Below are positions 11,559-18,688 of a stretch of 24,126 nt of DNA, piece by piece (position 1 is the first letter of the stretch; every line of letters begins with the position of its first letter). The translations under genes and the position numbers were made by a program. The notes under the pieces are model-generated. The model ran no database searches. It was given only the letters and a program-made list of their open reading frames with translations, and had not been told where the DNA came from. Location: positions 1-24,126 of the IMG/VR virus record IMGVR_UViG_3300044972_000416; one strand, 5' to 3'. Origin of the DNA: a virus.

Positions 11559-12554
11559 ATGGCAAACGTACCTTTATCTACGCGATTCATCGGTATATCC
11601 GAGAACGTAAATTTAGAAGAAAAGAAATCAGCAGTATTAAACGCTGAGACTCAACCGTATACAATTTCTGACCTAGTTTCTACTATTGGTACAGGTGCTC
11701 AGGGACCTCAGGGTGTGCAAGGACCTCCTGGTCCATTGGGACCAGTTGGACCAGCAGGGTTAACTTGGAGAGGTGCTTGGGTGTCAGGTACGTCTTATGT
11801 AGCTAACGACGCTGTTGGATATAACGGTGCGTCTTATTTTTGTATACTAGCTACATCTGGAACAACTAATCCAAGTGTAAGTCCTGTAAATTGGGCGCTA
11901 TTGGCATCTCAGGGAGCGCAAGGACCTCAGGGAGTTCAAGGCCCAACAGGACCTCAAGGAGCTGGAGCGTCTCAAACATTGCAGCAGACTGTAAATTTAG
12001 GCAACACTATAGATGACGGAGAAGGAACTGTATTAACTATAAATTCATCTCAGGTAAAAATACAAGACGCACTAGGTGGAAAAATAAATATAGAATACAC
12101 TACTGGAAACAAACCATCTATAGAATTTGGTATACCTTCTTCTGGAGGTTTAAAAACATTTTTAAGAACTCCAGATGTACAAACTGGTAATAGAAATATA
12201 AACCTTCCAGATGCTTCAGGTACAATTGCTTTACAGACTTACAAAGAGTTTTCAGGAAGAATATTTCAAGGAAGTATATTACAACCTATAACACTAACTG
12301 TATTTAAAAATGATTTTAATCAATTGCCCACAGTGTTAAATGATTTCGGAAGCCCTTATGACTTTGTTATTTCGCTTGAAAATCAATTTCCACAAAATAA
12401 GACAAGTGTAAAAACTAATGTAGAAAGAGAAAATATAATAGTATCTTATCCTGATGCAGCAGATAACAGTACGGTTTATTTTAATTCATTTGATTTCGCA
12501 GGAGAACAAGCAGCTCCTACATCTTTTACTTTCGAAATTAGAGTTTACAACTAA
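11559..12554 (+). CDS. Tail fibre protein with collagen-like repeats (331 aa)
   Basis: Begins MANVPLSTRFIGISENVNLE, the same anchor as the previous gene. Order: anchor (1-44), Gly-X-Y repeats (about 46-67), a WRGAWVSGTSYVANDAVGY module (about 69-112) nearly identical to that of the first fibre, more Gly-X-Y repeats (about 117-135), then SQTLQQTVNLGN, also found in the first fibre, and a distinct C-terminal beta-rich tip. Sharing the anchor with one neighbour and the shaft with the other shows module exchange inside the cluster. Confidence 0.85.
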   Translation: MANVPLSTRFIGISENVNLEEKKSAVLNAETQPYTISDLVSTIGTGAQGPQGVQGPPGPLGPVGPAGLTWRGAWVSGTSYVANDAVGYNGASYFCILATSGTTNPSVSPVNWALLASQGAQGPQGVQGPTGPQGAGASQTLQQTVNLGNTIDDGEGTVLTINSSQVKIQDALGGKINIEYTTGNKPSIEFGIPSSGGLKTFLRTPDVQTGNRNINLPDASGTIALQTYKEFSGRIFQGSILQPITLTVFKNDFNQLPTVLNDFGSPYDFVISLENQFPQNKTSVKTNVERENIIVSYPDAADNSTVYFNSFDFAGEQAAPTSFTFEIRVYN

Positions 12555-12557
12555 AAA

Positions 12558-12830
12558 ATGCCAGGAAGAACCGCAAAATATTACGCGAACAATCCAGACG
12601 CTAGAAAAAAACGTCTGGAGTATCAGCGTGAGTACAACAAGCAGGACCGTGAGGTAAAGAAGCGAGTTGAACTTAACAAGATTAACAGGCAAAGAGGCAC
12701 GTACGGAAACGGAGATAATCTTGACGCGTCACATACAAAGAGAGGCATAGTTATGAAGAAGGCTTCTGTAAACAGGGGTTCTAAAACAGATACGCCAGGA
12801 GATAGAAGATCTAGAGGAGGTAAGAAATGA
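12558..12830 (+). CDS. Small basic phage protein, 90 aa
   Basis: Begins MPGRTAKYYANNPDARKKRL, then has YQREYN, ELNKINRQRGTYGNGD and ASHTKRG. The order M-P-G-x-x-A-x-Y-Y-x-x-N-P-x-A-R, then E-L-N-x-x-N-R-x-x-G-T-Y-G-N-G-D and D-x-S-H-T-K-x-G matches a family I know from many marine and Bacteroidota phages next to structural genes. It is strongly basic and likely binds DNA or sits in the virion; function unproven. It overlaps the next gene by 4 nt. Confidence 0.85.
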   Translation: MPGRTAKYYANNPDARKKRLEYQREYNKQDREVKKRVELNKINRQRGTYGNGDNLDASHTKRGIVMKKASVNRGSKTDTPGDRRSRGGKK

Positions 12831-13111
12831 GCGTAAAGAGCAAGATGAGATGCGGTGAGGTTAGACCCTCAACTCGTCCAGGTAAGAAGATAATGAAGTT
12901 ATACTGCGATAACGGGAAGGAAAAGCTTGTTCATGCAGGAGCCAAAGGTTATGGTAACAACTACTCTGCCGCTGCTCGTAAGTCGTTCAATGCTAGACAC
13001 AAATGCTCGACAGCAGAGACAGCAACGTCTAAGCATTTAGCTTGCACGGAGCTATGGAAGGCTGGAGGAAGGAAGACAAGTAACCCAAGTAATCGTAAAG
13101 GAAAGTATTAA
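12827..13111 (+). CDS. Small basic phage protein ('RKSFNARHKC' family)
   Basis: The 94-aa protein begins MSVKSKMRCGEVRPSTRPGK. It contains a strand pair KLYCDNGKEKLVHAG and the motif AARKSFNARHKCSTAETATS followed by C-T-E-L-W-K. The R-K/R-S-F-x-A-R-H-x-C-x-T-A signature is shared by a short protein common in marine phages, where it is annotated only as hypothetical. Conserved Cys and His residues could bind a metal; this is inference. Coupled by ATGA to the preceding gene. Confidence 0.85.
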   Translation: MSVKSKMRCGEVRPSTRPGKKIMKLYCDNGKEKLVHAGAKGYGNNYSAAARKSFNARHKCSTAETATSKHLACTELWKAGGRKTSNPSNRKGKY

Positions 13112-13215
13112 TGAAAAAAATTATAAAGAAGGCAAAGGAGTACGAATCTAAGAAGTCATTAGACGGGAAGATGAAGCACTTAAAAGGTAACGTTGGCAAA
13201 ATAAAAAAGAAGTAG
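13111..13215 (+). CDS. Lysine-rich peptide, 34 aa
   Basis: Begins MKKIIKKAKEYESKKSLDGK and ends NVGKIKKK. About 40 percent is lysine. The start overlaps the upstream stop (TAATG) and the next gene starts 1 nt after its stop, supporting a real coupled gene. It resembles the other basic mini-proteins of this cluster in size and charge. Function unknown. Confidence 0.6.
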   Translation: MKKIIKKAKEYESKKSLDGKMKHLKGNVGKIKKK

Positions 13216-13216
13216 C

Positions 13217-13381
13217 ATGTTAGGAGACGATATAGAAAGAGTAACAAAGGCAACGGGTGTTAAAAAAGCTGTTGACTACTTAGCTAAAAAATCAGGAAAA
13301 GACTGCGGTTGCAGTAAAAGAAAGTCTGCGTTAAATAACCCAGGGCTATTAATTAATAAGATAATTTACAAAAAAAAATAA
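13217..13381 (+). CDS. Small phage protein with CGC motif, 54 aa
   Basis: Begins MLGDDIERVTKATGVKKAVD and contains DCGCSKRKSALN. The order L-G-D-x-I/V-E-x-x-x-K-x-x-G followed by C-G-C-x-x-R-x-x-x-L-N occurs in a short protein common in phages and prophages of several phyla, near the tail genes. The two close cysteines suggest metal or redox chemistry, unproven. It ends 3 nt before the next gene. Confidence 0.8.
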   Translation: MLGDDIERVTKATGVKKAVDYLAKKSGKDCGCSKRKSALNNPGLLINKIIYKKK

Positions 13382-13384
13382 ATC

Positions 13385-13651
13385 ATGGCGTATCAAAAAT
13401 TACAAGCAGGAAGAGCAGCGGTTGTTTCACCAAGTAACACGGCTAACATACCAAACGTAGCTACAGAAGACGGATCAGGTAACAACGGATGCGTTTTATA
13501 CGTGGGTACAAAAGGAAATATTAAGGTTATGACTGTCGGTGGTGATGAGGTTACTTTCACTAACATTCAAGACGGTAGCTTTATACCTGTTAATGTTTTA
13601 AAGGTATTCTCTACAGGAACAACCGCATCTAATATTATAGCTCTTTGGTAG
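13385..13651 (+). CDS. Small conserved virion-associated protein, 88 aa
   Basis: Begins MAYQKLQAGRAAVVSPSNTA. It has a beta-rich body with GCVLYVGTKGNIKVMTVGGD and ends IPVNVLKVFSTGTTASNIIA followed by LW. This ending (V-L-K-V-F-S-T-G-T-T-A-S-x-I-x-A-L-W) is strongly conserved in a small phage protein usually found beside tail or neck genes. It may be a trimeric spike or decoration protein; that role is inferred from context. Confidence 0.85.
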   Translation: MAYQKLQAGRAAVVSPSNTANIPNVATEDGSGNNGCVLYVGTKGNIKVMTVGGDEVTFTNIQDGSFIPVNVLKVFSTGTTASNIIALW

Positions 13652-13652
13652 T

Positions 13653-15611
13653 ATGTTTATAGCAATAGCAAATGCAATAGGTAGCATAAGAAGTTTAAAC
13701 GGATATGTTTTATCGCTTATAACAGCTTTTAAAGAAAGAGTTTACGCTGATAACGGTAAGTTTGAAAGTGATGATTGCTTAGTTGCTCAATTACAAGAGT
13801 TGCAAGACGCGAATGTTCTTGATTCTGCTTCACTATTTATAACACCAAACGCTGTTAATGTCAGTAAAGTATACAGTATTATACCAAGCGATGGTAGTGG
13901 TGATCAAGTTTTTACAAGAACAACTGGTTCTACAAGAACAGATAGTACAGGATTAGTAGAAGTGCCAGTTACAAATTTGTGCTTACAAAGCGAGACATTT
14001 TCCAGTGTTACTTGGGTAAAAACAAGCTCTTCTGTTACTGCAAATACAACTACAGCACCTAATGGTACATTAACAGCAGATACTCTTACGGGTAATGGAT
14101 CAATAAATAACCACGACGTAAGACAAAACATATCAGTCGTAGCCGCTAGTACCTATGCTATTTCTATTTATGCTAAGAAGGACACAAATAACTTCATACA
14201 ACTTGTTGGTGCAAATGGTTTTTTTGGAACAAACGTCTGGGCAAACTTTGATTTAAACAGTGGCGTTGTTGGCTCAATAGGAACAAGCACTACAGCTAGT
14301 ATAGAAAATGTTGGTAACGGGTGGTACCGATGTGTTATGGTAGGAACCGCTACAAATGCAGGAAGTCTTAGTTCAACTATTTTTGCAATTATTCCTGCTA
14401 TTGATACACCTAGATTTCAGACTAATACTTTGAGTACATCTGTATTCTTATGGGGCGCTCAGGTAGAACAGAGTATTGTTGCAAAAGAATACCTTCCTAC
14501 AGTTGCTGCTACAAGAACAAAATTTGAAGGTATAACACAAGACGGTTCAAATGCAAATAATCTAGCAAGGTTAGACTATACAGGAGGAGGGTGCCCGAAG
14601 ATATTAATTGAACCAGCAAGAACAAATTTAGTTTTAAGGAGTGAAGAATTTGATTCTGCAAGTTGGGTAAAGCAGAGTTCCGATATTACTAAGAACTTTG
14701 CAATATCGCCAGACGGTACAATGGATGCTGATTTATGCTATCCTACATCTGCTGGTACTTTTAGGGGGTTTAGACAAGCAAGTGCATCATCAACAGGACT
14801 TAGAGCGAAAAGCATATTTGCAAAGCAAAGCGGCAAAAGTAAGTTTTATATAAGATTTGACGATGCTAGTTATGTTACGTTTAATTTAGCTAATGGCACT
14901 ATTTTAGATAACACAACAGCATATACGCCAAAAATTGAAAATTATGGTAATGGTTGGTACAGATGTACAGCTGTAAACAACGTTGTAACAAGTACAAGTT
15001 CTATGTATATTGGATTAATTGATACAACATATCCAAGTGTAACGCCTAATGGTACAGACGGAGTAATATTTTGGGGTGCTCAAGATGAAGCAGGCATAAA
15101 TTCTACATCATATATACCAACAACAAGTGCTACGGTAACTAGAAATATAGATACTTTTTCTAAAACGGGAATAAGTAGTTTAATTGGGCAAACAGATGGA
15201 ACATTATATTTTGATATAAAAGGTTTTGCAGATGGAAATGCTGCTCAACAATTTATAACAGTTAGCGACGGAACAACAACTAATCAAATAGGCATTCTTT
15301 ATAATATAACTTCAGGTTTAATAACTGGATATATAAGGGTTAACTCAGTAACAGGCGGTGTATCTTCAGCTATTTTAAAAACAGTTCCTACTAAAGCGGT
15401 ATTAAAATATAGTGGTAATAATTATAAGTTTTTTATAAATGGCGTATTAATTGGTTCTGACACTACAGCAAGTAGTTTTTCATCCCCATTATCCGTTTTA
15501 CGAAATGGGCAGGGAACTGGAGCTAGTAACTTCACAGGCGAAATAAAAGCAATTGGTATTTGGGAAACAGCTTTAACAGATCAAGAATGTATAGACTTAA
15601 CAACTCCTTAA
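13653..15611 (+). CDS. Large tail fibre / carbohydrate-binding virion protein (652 aa)
   Basis: Begins MFIAIANAIGSIRSLNGYVL. Two related modules are visible: NLCLQSETFSSVTWVKTSS at 108 onward and NLVLRSEEFDSASWVKQSS at 325 onward. Each is followed by a D-G-T-x-x-A-D segment and, about 100 residues later, an N-G-W-Y-R-C strand. This is the layout of jelly-roll carbohydrate-binding domains in phage tail proteins. The last 130 residues (about 520-652) have the strand pattern of a concanavalin/LamG-like domain. It probably binds host surface glycans. The first 60 residues likely attach it to the tail. Confidence 0.8.
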   Translation: MFIAIANAIGSIRSLNGYVLSLITAFKERVYADNGKFESDDCLVAQLQELQDANVLDSASLFITPNAVNVSKVYSIIPSDGSGDQVFTRTTGSTRTDSTGLVEVPVTNLCLQSETFSSVTWVKTSSSVTANTTTAPNGTLTADTLTGNGSINNHDVRQNISVVAASTYAISIYAKKDTNNFIQLVGANGFFGTNVWANFDLNSGVVGSIGTSTTASIENVGNGWYRCVMVGTATNAGSLSSTIFAIIPAIDTPRFQTNTLSTSVFLWGAQVEQSIVAKEYLPTVAATRTKFEGITQDGSNANNLARLDYTGGGCPKILIEPARTNLVLRSEEFDSASWVKQSSDITKNFAISPDGTMDADLCYPTSAGTFRGFRQASASSTGLRAKSIFAKQSGKSKFYIRFDDASYVTFNLANGTILDNTTAYTPKIENYGNGWYRCTAVNNVVTSTSSMYIGLIDTTYPSVTPNGTDGVIFWGAQDEAGINSTSYIPTTSATVTRNIDTFSKTGISSLIGQTDGTLYFDIKGFADGNAAQQFITVSDGTTTNQIGILYNITSGLITGYIRVNSVTGGVSSAILKTVPTKAVLKYSGNNYKFFINGVLIGSDTTASSFSSPLSVLRNGQGTGASNFTGEIKAIGIWETALTDQECIDLTTP

Positions 15612-15612
15612 A

Positions 15613-15894
15613 ATGAATATATCAAAACTAAAATATGTAGATAAAAAAGCTGCTTTAAAGGATTTAAAAGCTAAAGGTGTTTATAATGATGATTTATCAT
15701 TTGGAGACGGTATTCATGCTGTTGTTGAAATAGGTATTATAACATTAACAGATGGAACTTATGACGAAGAAGGTAACGAGATTACTCCTCCTGTATTTGC
15801 AGAAGGTTATCATTATGATATAATGTCGGAAACTAAAATTAACTTTAAGGATAATGAAACACTGCCAAGTAACCCAAAACATGAATTTTTATAA
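15613..15894 (+). CDS. Conserved phage protein downstream of tail fibre, 93 aa
   Basis: Begins MNISKLKYVDKKAALKDLKA. It has IHAVVEIGIITLTDGTYDEE followed by GNEITPPVFAEGYHYDI, and ends NPKHEFL. The H-A-V-V-E-I-G pattern and the final N-P-K-H motif are typical of a small protein found next to tail fibre genes in many phages. It may be a fibre accessory or assembly factor. It starts 1 nt after the fibre stop. Confidence 0.8.
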   Translation: MNISKLKYVDKKAALKDLKAKGVYNDDLSFGDGIHAVVEIGIITLTDGTYDEEGNEITPPVFAEGYHYDIMSETKINFKDNETLPSNPKHEFL

Positions 15895-15897
15895 AAG

Positions 15898-16098
15898 ATG
15901 AGTAGAAAAGAAAAAATAGATTTACTACTTAGCAAGTGGGTAAGTAGAAAGTTAACAGTATTTGTTATAGCATCCGTTGGTTTATTCAGCGGATCTATAA
16001 CCTCTACTGACTGGGTTATAGTTGCAACTGCTTATATAGCTACTGAAGGTGCTACTTCTATTGTTGAACGTTTAATGAAAGTAAAAAATGTCGCGTAA
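15898..16098 (+). CDS. Putative holin, 66 aa
   Basis: Begins MSRKEKIDLLLSKWVSRKLT. Two hydrophobic segments (about residues 20-34 and 38-50) are separated by the short polar turn TSTDW, and the ends are charged. This matches the small two-helix 'SRK...STDWVIVATAYI' proteins often annotated as holins beside phage endolysins. It would form the inner-membrane lesion that releases the M15 peptidase. It overlaps the next gene by 11 nt. Confidence 0.7.
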   Translation: MSRKEKIDLLLSKWVSRKLTVFVIASVGLFSGSITSTDWVIVATAYIATEGATSIVERLMKVKNVA

Positions 16099-16267
16099 CG
16101 ATTTCAGAATGTACATACTAAACAGTATAACTATGGCACTAAGCTTTTCTAACCTGGAGAGTGCATTAAAGATAATACTACTTATCGTATCTATTTTTTA
16201 CACCATTTTAAAGATGGTTGAAACATTAAGAAAAAAAGAAAATGACAACAAAGGAGACAATATCTAA
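16088..16267 (+). CDS. Small membrane protein of the lysis cassette, 59 aa
   Basis: Begins [20 protein letters not shown]. One clear membrane helix spans about residues 27-43 ([17 protein letters not shown]), followed by a charged tail ending [10 protein letters not shown]. It overlaps the holin candidate by 11 nt and the peptidase gene by 26 nt. It could be a second holin, an antiholin or a pinholin. Similar one-helix proteins sit in this position in many phages; the exact role is unknown. Confidence 0.7.
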   Translation: MSRNDFRMYILNSITMALSFSNLESALKIILLIVSIFYTILKMVETLRKKENDNKGDNI

Positions 16268-16706
16268 GTACGGAAAACCTAACGTAACAGGTGAGGGTTA
16301 CCTGGTAACTATACTTTTACCTTATCCAATGCGTTTGGCCTGGGACACGGAGTCTGTTGTTAATAAAATGAGGTGCCATAAGCTAGTAGCTGGAAGATTC
16401 TTAGCAGTGTTTAACGAAATACTAAGAGTATACGGTTATGCTAAAATAAAAGAACTAGGTATTGACTTATTCGGAGGATGCTTCAACTTTAGAAAAATGA
16501 GAGGCGGTGATGATTGGTCAAAGCATTCATGGGCAATAGCATTAGATCTTGATCCAGGAAGAAATCAACTAAAGGAAACGTCAAAAACAGCTAGATTTGC
16601 AAGACCAGAGTACAAAGCAATGATAGACATTTTTTATAAGCACGGTTTTATTTCTTTAGGAAGAGAAAAGGGATATGACTGGATGCATTTTGAGATAAAG
16701 GAATAG
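16242..16706 (+). CDS. M15-family peptidase, phage endolysin
   Basis: The 154-aa protein carries both M15 (VanY/peptidase M15A-like) metal motifs: [10 protein letters not shown] (residues 93-102, fitting S-x-H-x-x-G/A-x-A-x-D with His95 and Asp102) and DWMHFE (146-151, His149). These give a complete His-Asp-His zinc site. There is no signal peptide, so export depends on the holin upstream. It should cleave peptide cross-links of host peptidoglycan at the end of infection. Overlap with the upstream membrane protein and adjacency to a spanin-like pair complete a lysis cassette. Confidence 0.9.
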   Translation: MTTKETISKYGKPNVTGEGYLVTILLPYPMRLAWDTESVVNKMRCHKLVAGRFLAVFNEILRVYGYAKIKELGIDLFGGCFNFRKMRGGDDWSKHSWAIALDLDPGRNQLKETSKTARFARPEYKAMIDIFYKHGFISLGREKGYDWMHFEIKE

Positions 16707-16708
16707 AT

Positions 16709-17053
16709 ATGCAAATAAATATACTAAACACTAAAAAGTACATACCATACATTGTTATAGTTGTGCTTTTTATTTTATTACTAACAAGATCTGCTTCGCT
16801 AGAATTAAAGAACGAATTACTTTTGAAGGAGGCTGAAAAACACGATTTAAGAGCTAAATACTTTTTGTCTCAATACGATACATTAAAAAAACAAGATAGT
16901 GTCTTAAAGTTAAAGTATGATAGCGTAGAAAGAGTTAGAACAGTAATTAAAACACAGTACAATGAAAGGATTAAGGTTATTAATAAGTATTCTGTTTCTG
17001 ATATGCAGCAGTACTTCGATGAACGCACAAAAGAAGGTAGTAATACTAGATAG
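16709..17053 (+). CDS. Putative i-spanin (Rz-like), 114 aa
   Basis: Begins MQINILNTKKYIPYIVIVVL. The N-terminal membrane anchor spans about residues 12-27, followed by a highly charged, probably coiled-coil periplasmic segment (ELKNELLLKEAEKHDLRAK and onward). This is the usual architecture of an inner-membrane spanin. It begins 2 nt after the peptidase stop and is overlapped for 92 nt, in another frame, by the exported protein that follows, as in Rz/Rz1 pairs. No homology can be checked here. Confidence 0.6.
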   Translation: MQINILNTKKYIPYIVIVVLFILLLTRSASLELKNELLLKEAEKHDLRAKYFLSQYDTLKKQDSVLKLKYDSVERVRTVIKTQYNERIKVINKYSVSDMQQYFDERTKEGSNTR

Positions 17054-17348
17054 TATTCAGGCCAACAAAATAATAACGGAGTTAGTTCAGAAGGACTTCT
17101 TGACTCTAGAATTAAAAACACTTATAAAGATGGATAGTGTTTCAAGAATAAGGATAGACGCGCTTATAAAGTCAAACGATAAGTTAATGCTTGCGTATAA
17201 GGAAAAGGAGTTTCAGGTAAGCGACTTGAACCTTGTTATAAAAAACAAGGACAGGGTAATATCTAAAGAAAAATCAAAGAATAAATTCCTAAAAATAGTG
17301 TCAATAGCTTCGTTAGCAGCAACAGGACTACTATTGATTACAAGGTAA
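16962..17348 (+). CDS. Exported protein, possible o-spanin partner, 128 aa
   Basis: Begins MKGLRLLISILFLICSSTSM followed by NAQKK, a good signal peptide of the Bacteroidota 'NAQ' type. There is a Cys at residue 15, but the residues before it (FLI) do not fit a strict lipobox. The middle is a charged helix and the C-terminus has a second hydrophobic helix (IVSIASLAATGLLLI). Position and overlap suggest the outer partner of a spanin pair. Two ends that both engage membranes would also fit a unimolecular spanin. Which of these applies is open. Confidence 0.6.
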   Translation: MKGLRLLISILFLICSSTSMNAQKKVVILDSIQANKIITELVQKDFLTLELKTLIKMDSVSRIRIDALIKSNDKLMLAYKEKEFQVSDLNLVIKNKDRVISKEKSKNKFLKIVSIASLAATGLLLITR

Positions 17349-17360
17349 TTTATTTTTTCG

Positions 17361-17368
17361 TATATTTG
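17361..17368 (+). promoter_or_regulatory. Promoter of the packaging gene block
   Basis: TATATTTG is a perfect -7 box, followed by the leader TAAAAAATTTAATCAAATG and the start at 17385. It lies in the 36-bp gap after the lysis cassette, so it probably drives the genes through TerL and the portal. Confidence 0.65.
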
Positions 17369-17384
17369 TAAAAAATTTAATCAA

Positions 17385-17639
17385 ATGAAAAATAAAATTT
17401 CAAAGGAGCAGTTAGAAAAGCTTAACGGCTTTAATAAGTTTATGCGTGAAGCATCAGCTACATTAGGAGACCTACAACTTCAGTACGAGTCAAAGAAAGC
17501 TCAAGTAATCAACGACATTGGTTTTAATCAAAAAAAATTCAACGAGCTAAAGGTAGAGCTAGAAAAAGAATTTGGCACTGTAGACATCAACTTGAATACA
17601 GGCGATATTATTGTTCCAGAAGAAAATGATGGACATTAG
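17385..17639 (+). CDS. Small coiled-coil phage protein, 84 aa
   Basis: Begins MKNKISKEQLEKLNGFNKFM. The body is one long helix with heptad-like spacing (ASATLGDLQLQYESKKAQVI), ending in VELEKEFGTVDINLNTGDI. The tail with E-K-E-F/Y-G-x-V-x-I-N-L-x-T/D-G is a signature I know from short phage proteins in this position. Unknown role, possibly an assembly chaperone. Overlaps the next gene. Confidence 0.8.
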   Translation: MKNKISKEQLEKLNGFNKFMREASATLGDLQLQYESKKAQVINDIGFNQKKFNELKVELEKEFGTVDINLNTGDIIVPEENDGH

Positions 17640-17853
17640 GAAAATATCGGTCGGGGCTGACTACAAGAACAATGCGATGCATTACCTTATAGGGCAGCCT
17701 GTTCTTGATAAGACGTATCATATATGTCATATCAGGCTTGAGCAGGACGATTCCATAAGTATATACATTGAGAAAAACAATGAGCAGTACCTGTGGAAGG
17801 GGTTCAATTCAAATATGCCAATATCAATCGAGTATAACATAAACTTCGAATGA
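17629..17853 (+). CDS. Conserved small phage protein ('MDIRKISVG' family), 74 aa
   Basis: The start at 17629 gives MDIRKISVGADYKNNAMHYL, the usual beginning of this family; the frame is open upstream, and 17626 is an equally possible ATG. Later segments YLWKGFNSNMPISIEYNINF also fit. The family is widespread in phages between tail/lysis genes and terminase genes, and it is uncharacterised. It is beta-rich and overlaps both neighbours, consistent with coupled translation. Confidence 0.85.
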   Translation: MDIRKISVGADYKNNAMHYLIGQPVLDKTYHICHIRLEQDDSISIYIEKNNEQYLWKGFNSNMPISIEYNINFE

Positions 17854-18413
17854 GGTCACCATTTTCATTTATCGTAAAACCTTTAAAAGGAAGGCGTTAC
17901 GATAACATCAAATCCATAGGAGACATCAACTTTATAACAAGCACATCACAGGAGGACCACATGTCATCCAATAGGTTTGCTGAGGTTGTCGCTACACCAG
18001 TTGGGTATGATGGGGAGATTAATGTTGGTGACTTACTTTTAGTTCACCATAACGTGTTTAAGTTCTACTACGATATGAAGGGTAGGCAGCAGAGCAGCCA
18101 CAACTTTTTTAAGGAAGACATGTTCTTTGTTGAGGAGGATCAGTTCTTCATGTTCTTCAATGGTGATGAGTGGAAGTGCTACTCAAAGTACTGCTTCATA
18201 GAGCCAGTTGAAACGAAGGATTACTACCTAGTAAAGCCAGGTACTGAGGAGCCGCTTATCGGAAGGATAAAGTACATAAACCAGGAGCTAATTGACTTAG
18301 GTTTATCTATAGGTGACGAGGTTGCGTTTGAGCCAGATAGTGAGTACGAGTTTAAGATTAATGATCAGAAGCTGTACAGAATGTTTACCAGCAACATAAA
18401 GATTAAGTTATGA
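17850..18413 (+). CDS. Phage protein with GroES-like features (187 aa)
   Basis: Begins MRSPFSFIVKPLKGRRYDNI. Key segments are NRFAEVVATPVGYDGEINVG (about 41-60), DLLLVHHNVFKFYYDMKG (61-78), HNFFKEDMFFVEEDQFF, and EPDSEYEFKINDQKLYRMF near the end. The A-x-V-x-x-T-P-x-G-Y...V-G-D-x-L-L-V-H-H-N-V-F core recalls the GroES barrel, and homologues in marine phages are often annotated as co-chaperonin-like or structural. Whether it binds the phage GroEL is unknown. It overlaps the terminase small subunit candidate by 4 nt. Confidence 0.75.
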   Translation: MRSPFSFIVKPLKGRRYDNIKSIGDINFITSTSQEDHMSSNRFAEVVATPVGYDGEINVGDLLLVHHNVFKFYYDMKGRQQSSHNFFKEDMFFVEEDQFFMFFNGDEWKCYSKYCFIEPVETKDYYLVKPGTEEPLIGRIKYINQELIDLGLSIGDEVAFEPDSEYEFKINDQKLYRMFTSNIKIKL

Positions 18414-18688
18414 CGACAAACGATATAAAGCAGAGAATAATTGAAGCTGGATATAAGGCTGTTGATGAACTTATTAAGGTGGCTGAGGATAAGATTATTA
18501 CAGGAATGGAGGGCGACCTTTCCGCTGACAAGCTTAAGAACGCTGCTGCTACAAAGCGTTTGGCAATAGAGGATGCCTTTCAGATACTAGCTAGAATAGA
18601 GCAGGAGAGCGAAATGATAACAGGTGAAACTAAATCTACATCAAAGAATGAAGACAAAGGAGGATTCGCAGAGAGAAGATCAAAATAA
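18410..18688 (+). CDS. Putative terminase small subunit, 92 aa
   Basis: Begins MTTNDIKQRIIEAGYKAVDE. It is all-helical, with DLSADKLKNAAATKRLAIED and AFQILARIEQE, followed by a polar, basic C-terminal tail. The A/S-D-K-x-K-N-A-A-A-T-K-x-L-A-I-x-D-A-F motif is found in small proteins directly before large terminase genes in phages of this kind. A DNA-recognition role is inferred from position and size. Overlaps TerL by 41 nt. Confidence 0.65.
   Translation: MTTNDIKQRIIEAGYKAVDELIKVAEDKIITGMEGDLSADKLKNAAATKRLAIEDAFQILARIEQESEMITGETKSTSKNEDKGGFAERRSK

Larger units (their letters stand above)
9440..11960 (+). repeat. Duplicated fibre module (9440-9760 and 11690-11960)
   Basis: The two segments encode the same order: Gly-X-Y repeats, a GAWVSGTSYVA(D/N)DAVGY module, WALLASQGAQGPQG and more Gly-X-Y. 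DNA identity is visible in blocks such as GGACCAGTTGGACCAGCAGG, while synonymous positions differ elsewhere. It is therefore an older duplication or exchange rather than an assembly artefact. Confidence 0.75.

Noticed and set aside
18242-18270. CTGAGGA followed by a GCCG/UCGG stem on the plus strand
   Set aside because: The GAAA core strand and cleavage dinucleotide are absent, and the site is inside a coding region.
18624-18647. GTG start for TerL 24 nt upstream of the chosen ATG
   Set aside because: No start-region support, and this genome favours ATG with A-rich leaders; it cannot be fully excluded.
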